A stretch of 64,000 nucleotides of DNA, from positions 1 to 64,000 of the forward strand of contig CAIMUX010000121.1 of the NCBI GenBank assembly GCA_903844735.1, read 5' to 3'. Source of the stretch: Candidatus Eiseniibacteriota bacterium. Lineage in GTDB: Bacteria; Eisenbacteria; RBG-16-71-46; CAIMUX01. Both the position numbers and the translations under genes were made by a program. Numbering within the stretch: the stretch's first letter is position 1; each line of letters starts with the position of its first letter. The notes under the pieces are model-generated. The model did not search any database. It saw nothing but the letters and a program-made list of their open reading frames with translations, and was not told the DNA's origin. Below are positions 62,006-64,000 of the stretch, piece after piece.

Positions 62006-64000
62006 TCAGCGAACCACCACGAAACGTCCCACCTTGCTCTTGCCGCCGCACTCCACCAAGTAGATGTAAATTCCGGCGACGATATCCTGCCCGTTCCGGC
62101 TAATCAGGTCCCAATAGACGTCTCCCTGCGCGCGACCACCGCCGGCACCCAGGTGATCGAGTGTCCTCACCAGATCGCCCGCCAATGTGTAGATCTTCAC
62201 CGTGCAGGCCTCATTCGGCAAACCCACGAACGCCAGCTTCGTTCCGGTCGGGTCGGCTTTGCTCGGCGTGAGATCCCATCCATTGGGGTTCTTTCCCGCG
62301 ATATATGGGTTCGGCACGACATAGATTCCGCCCAGATCGCCGGAGGGACTGGAGTCCCACCGCGGATACACGGCGTCTCTCTCCATCGCGGTGGGACTAC
62401 CCTCCAGAAGGATTCGCTTCCCCGTTCTCGAGTCCCACCAGGTGGCGAAAGCGGTGACATCATAGAAATAGATCATCCCGTTCTTGAGGCCCATCGTGTC
62501 TCGATAGCTATACCGCCCGATAGGGTACCGCCATTTGAACGCTTCGGTGGTATCGCTCGACCCGGTGGGAACAGGTCCGAACGAGTCAGGCGTCGCGTGG
62601 ACGTACCTAGGCTCCGAATCCTTCAGCAGGTAGTACGGCGAGTCGACGCCGAGGCTGTCCTCGGGATCAAGGGACAGGGCCGCAATCAGCTGCCAGTCGC
62701 TCGGCCCCGGCCCCGGCGATCCCACCGGCCGGTTCCAACCCTCGACGCGCCAGACTTTGTATCCCGTGAAAAGAATCGTCTTCTGAACCGGGTCCGCGAT
62801 AAGTTCAGCCTGGTTGTCCCACGCGATCTCGACCCAGCGATCGCCCGAGGTAGCATTGGCCGCAGGAGCCGGGGGAGCCACCGGACCCACCCAGTGAATG
62901 AGCGCTTCCAGGCCGGGGCCGTTTGCTGCCGCCGTGTTGTCAGGAAACAACGGGGTGCAGCACTCGCAGTCGTGATCCGCGTAGTTGTCAGGGATGCAAT
63001 AGCTCTCTTTGATCGTTCGAACAGTCGGGGTCAGCGAATCGCAAGGATCCTTGTAGATCAGCGGCTCGCCGACCACCAAAGCCCGGAGACATGTCTCTTT
63101 CCCGTTCATGCCGGTCAGGGGATCTCCATCCGCGTTGCGCCACTGACCGTTGTAGATGGTCTGGGCGTTCACCGCATTCGTCAGCATCCCGTTCAAGCCC
63201 GTGCCGACCACGAAAGCGACTTGGAGCTGCAAAACCTCCCCGGCCGCCATTTCTGAAAACGGCCCCGCAGAGAAACAATAACGGTAGTCGTCCGGCGCGC
63301 CGGTGATCCGCGTCGGTGTCGTCCCCGCTTGCAGCAGGTCGTACCGTTGTGTGTCATTGGCTGGATCGCCGGCGGGATATGGATTTCCTCCGTTGAAGAA
63401 ACGCGCCGTATGCACCTTCACTTCGGAGGGCGCCCGCTCGCCGGAAGGGTCGGTGGTGTGCCCGAGGAACATTCCCCCGAAGTAGCCTTCGACATCGCCG
63501 CCCATGGCCCCCGCCCCGTCATCCGGGACATCGTACATGTAGCAAATATTCAGAGACAGCTTCTGGTCGGCGCACTTCATGTGTGTGCCGGTCACCCGTT
63601 GATCGCACTCAAAGCTGACGGCCGGGTTGGTGAAAGTCGTGTCCCTGGCGTAAAAGGCCCCGCGGTCATCCGAGTAGTAGTCGGGGTTGCTTTTCGGCCC
63701 CACGTCGGAATCGACGAAAAAGCCGAGGTACACCTGGCGGAGTGTCTCGAATCCGTCGTTGACGATCTTGAAGTCCAATCCGATAAACTCGTTGGCACCC
63801 TCGGTCGACCAGGCATAGCTCTCCTGGTGGACGCGAACGCCGAGCGGCCGGTGCTCGGTCCAACGCGCTCGCGCCTCCTCGGTATAATCCCAGTACTCGC
63901 AGGAAAACATCTGCTGAGAGATCGCCGCAAAGTCCTCGTCAATCCTCCCGTCCCCATCGTCGTCCTTGCCGTTGACAGGATCCTCGTCGATGTTCCCGTC
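62006..64000 (-). CDS. Large secreted protein with C-terminal FlgD/T9SS-like sorting domain (5' end outside window)
   Basis: The frame is open to the right edge, giving 664 visible residues with the N-terminus missing. The first visible residues are an acidic, calcium-binding-like stretch (NGKDDDGDGRIDEDF). The long middle part contains cysteine pairs (CECCTPLF) and fibronectin-like strands (SGDRWVEIAWDNQAEL). The last 105 residues are a sorting-type domain: IYVVPNPYIAGKNP, FVGLPNEACTVKIYTLAGD, VAGIYIYLVECGG and FVVVR. It is probably a cell-surface protein. The PorV-like gene directly downstream supports this. Confidence 0.87.
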   Translation of the reverse strand, partial: DGNIDEDPVNGKDDDGDGRIDEDFAAISQQMFSCEYWDYTEEARARWTEHRPLGVRVHQESYAWSTEGANEFIGLDFKIVNDGFETLRQVYLGFFVDSDVGPKSNPDYYSDDRGAFYARDTTFTNPAVSFECDQRVTGTHMKCADQKLSLNICYMYDVPDDGAGAMGGDVEGYFGGMFLGHTTDPSGERAPSEVKVHTARFFNGGNPYPAGDPANDTQRYDLLQAGTTPTRITGAPDDYRYCFSAGPFSEMAAGEVLQLQVAFVVGTGLNGMLTNAVNAQTIYNGQWRNADGDPLTGMNGKETCLRALVVGEPLIYKDPCDSLTPTVRTIKESYCIPDNYADHDCECCTPLFPDNTAAANGPGLEALIHWVGPVAPPAPAANATSGDRWVEIAWDNQAELIADPVQKTILFTGYKVWRVEGWNRPVGSPGPGPSDWQLIAALSLDPEDSLGVDSPYYLLKDSEPRYVHATPDSFGPVPTGSSDTTEAFKWRYPIGRYSYRDTMGLKNGMIYFYDVTAFATWWDSRTGKRILLEGSPTAMERDAVYPRWDSSPSGDLGGIYVVPNPYIAGKNPNGWDLTPSKADPTGTKLAFVGLPNEACTVKIYTLAGDLVRTLDHLGAGGGRAQGDVYWDLISRNGQDIVAGIYIYLVECGGKSKVGRFVVVR

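Overview
The window is a high-GC bacterial chromosome segment with tightly packed, mostly leftward (minus-strand) operons. Several features point to an uncultured, diderm lineage near the FCB group, in the style of Candidatus Eisenbacteria or Krumholzibacteria: a PorV/UPF0164-type outer-membrane protein, two secreted proteins ending in FlgD/T9SS-like C-terminal domains, a GWxTD-domain protein, a remnant of an LVIVD-repeat protein, a DUF2225 protein, an Omp85-family protein and a ribosomal protein S1. This placement is an inference from gene content. There is no 16S rRNA here to confirm it.

Layout. 1-660: a 42-bp minisatellite at the left edge, then no gene. 660-9446 (minus): an eight-gene operon that runs from a complete glycine cleavage system (gcvT, gcvH, gcvPA, gcvPB) into two small uncharacterised proteins, a GlmL/MutL-like ASKHA ATPase and a conserved protein of unknown function. 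9447-9989: a transposase scar. 9990-16461 (minus): a domain-permuted CheA-like kinase with a CheY-like regulator, then a GAF-containing sigma-54 activator downstream of a secreted FG-GAP protein. 16607-22004 (minus): two glycosyltransferases, an intramembrane M50 protease and a canonical malic enzyme-phosphotransacetylase fusion. 22434-26581 (plus): Mrp ATPase, DUF2225 protein, TrmB, dCMP deaminase, ClpP. 26870-35841: malate dehydrogenase (minus) diverges from a giant dikinase-like protein followed by a second, active-site-degenerate MaeB paralogue (plus). 36020-42150: an LVIVD pseudogene, Omp85, a lipoprotein, MutS and a SPOR protein. 42350-49707: rpsA, then the scpA-scpB-rluB-aroA-cmk-plsC operon. 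50410-56532: a two-component operon (histidine kinase, NtrC-type regulator, two envelope proteins) with a PrcB-like lipoprotein behind a sigma-54-like promoter. 56631-59366: the pgk-tpiA-secG-tRNA-Leu operon. 59400-64000: GWxTD protein, PorV-like protein and a large secreted protein that runs off the right edge.

Themes. Carbon metabolism is concentrated here: glycine cleavage, malate dehydrogenase, malic enzyme, pgk and tpiA, and an EPSP synthase. So is cell-envelope biogenesis. Genes often overlap by 4 bp (ATGA, GTGA, TTGA), and GTG or TTG starts preceded by good Shine-Dalgarno sequences are common. Six good or fair sigma-70-type promoters are visible, plus one sigma-54-like promoter. The most distinctive items are the GWD-like giant dikinase paired with a MaeB paralogue that has lost its malic-enzyme active site, the CheA whose phosphotransfer domain sits at the C-terminus, the glycine-cleavage/GlmL-like operon, and a pair of dispersed intergenic elements 14 kb apart in inverted orientation.
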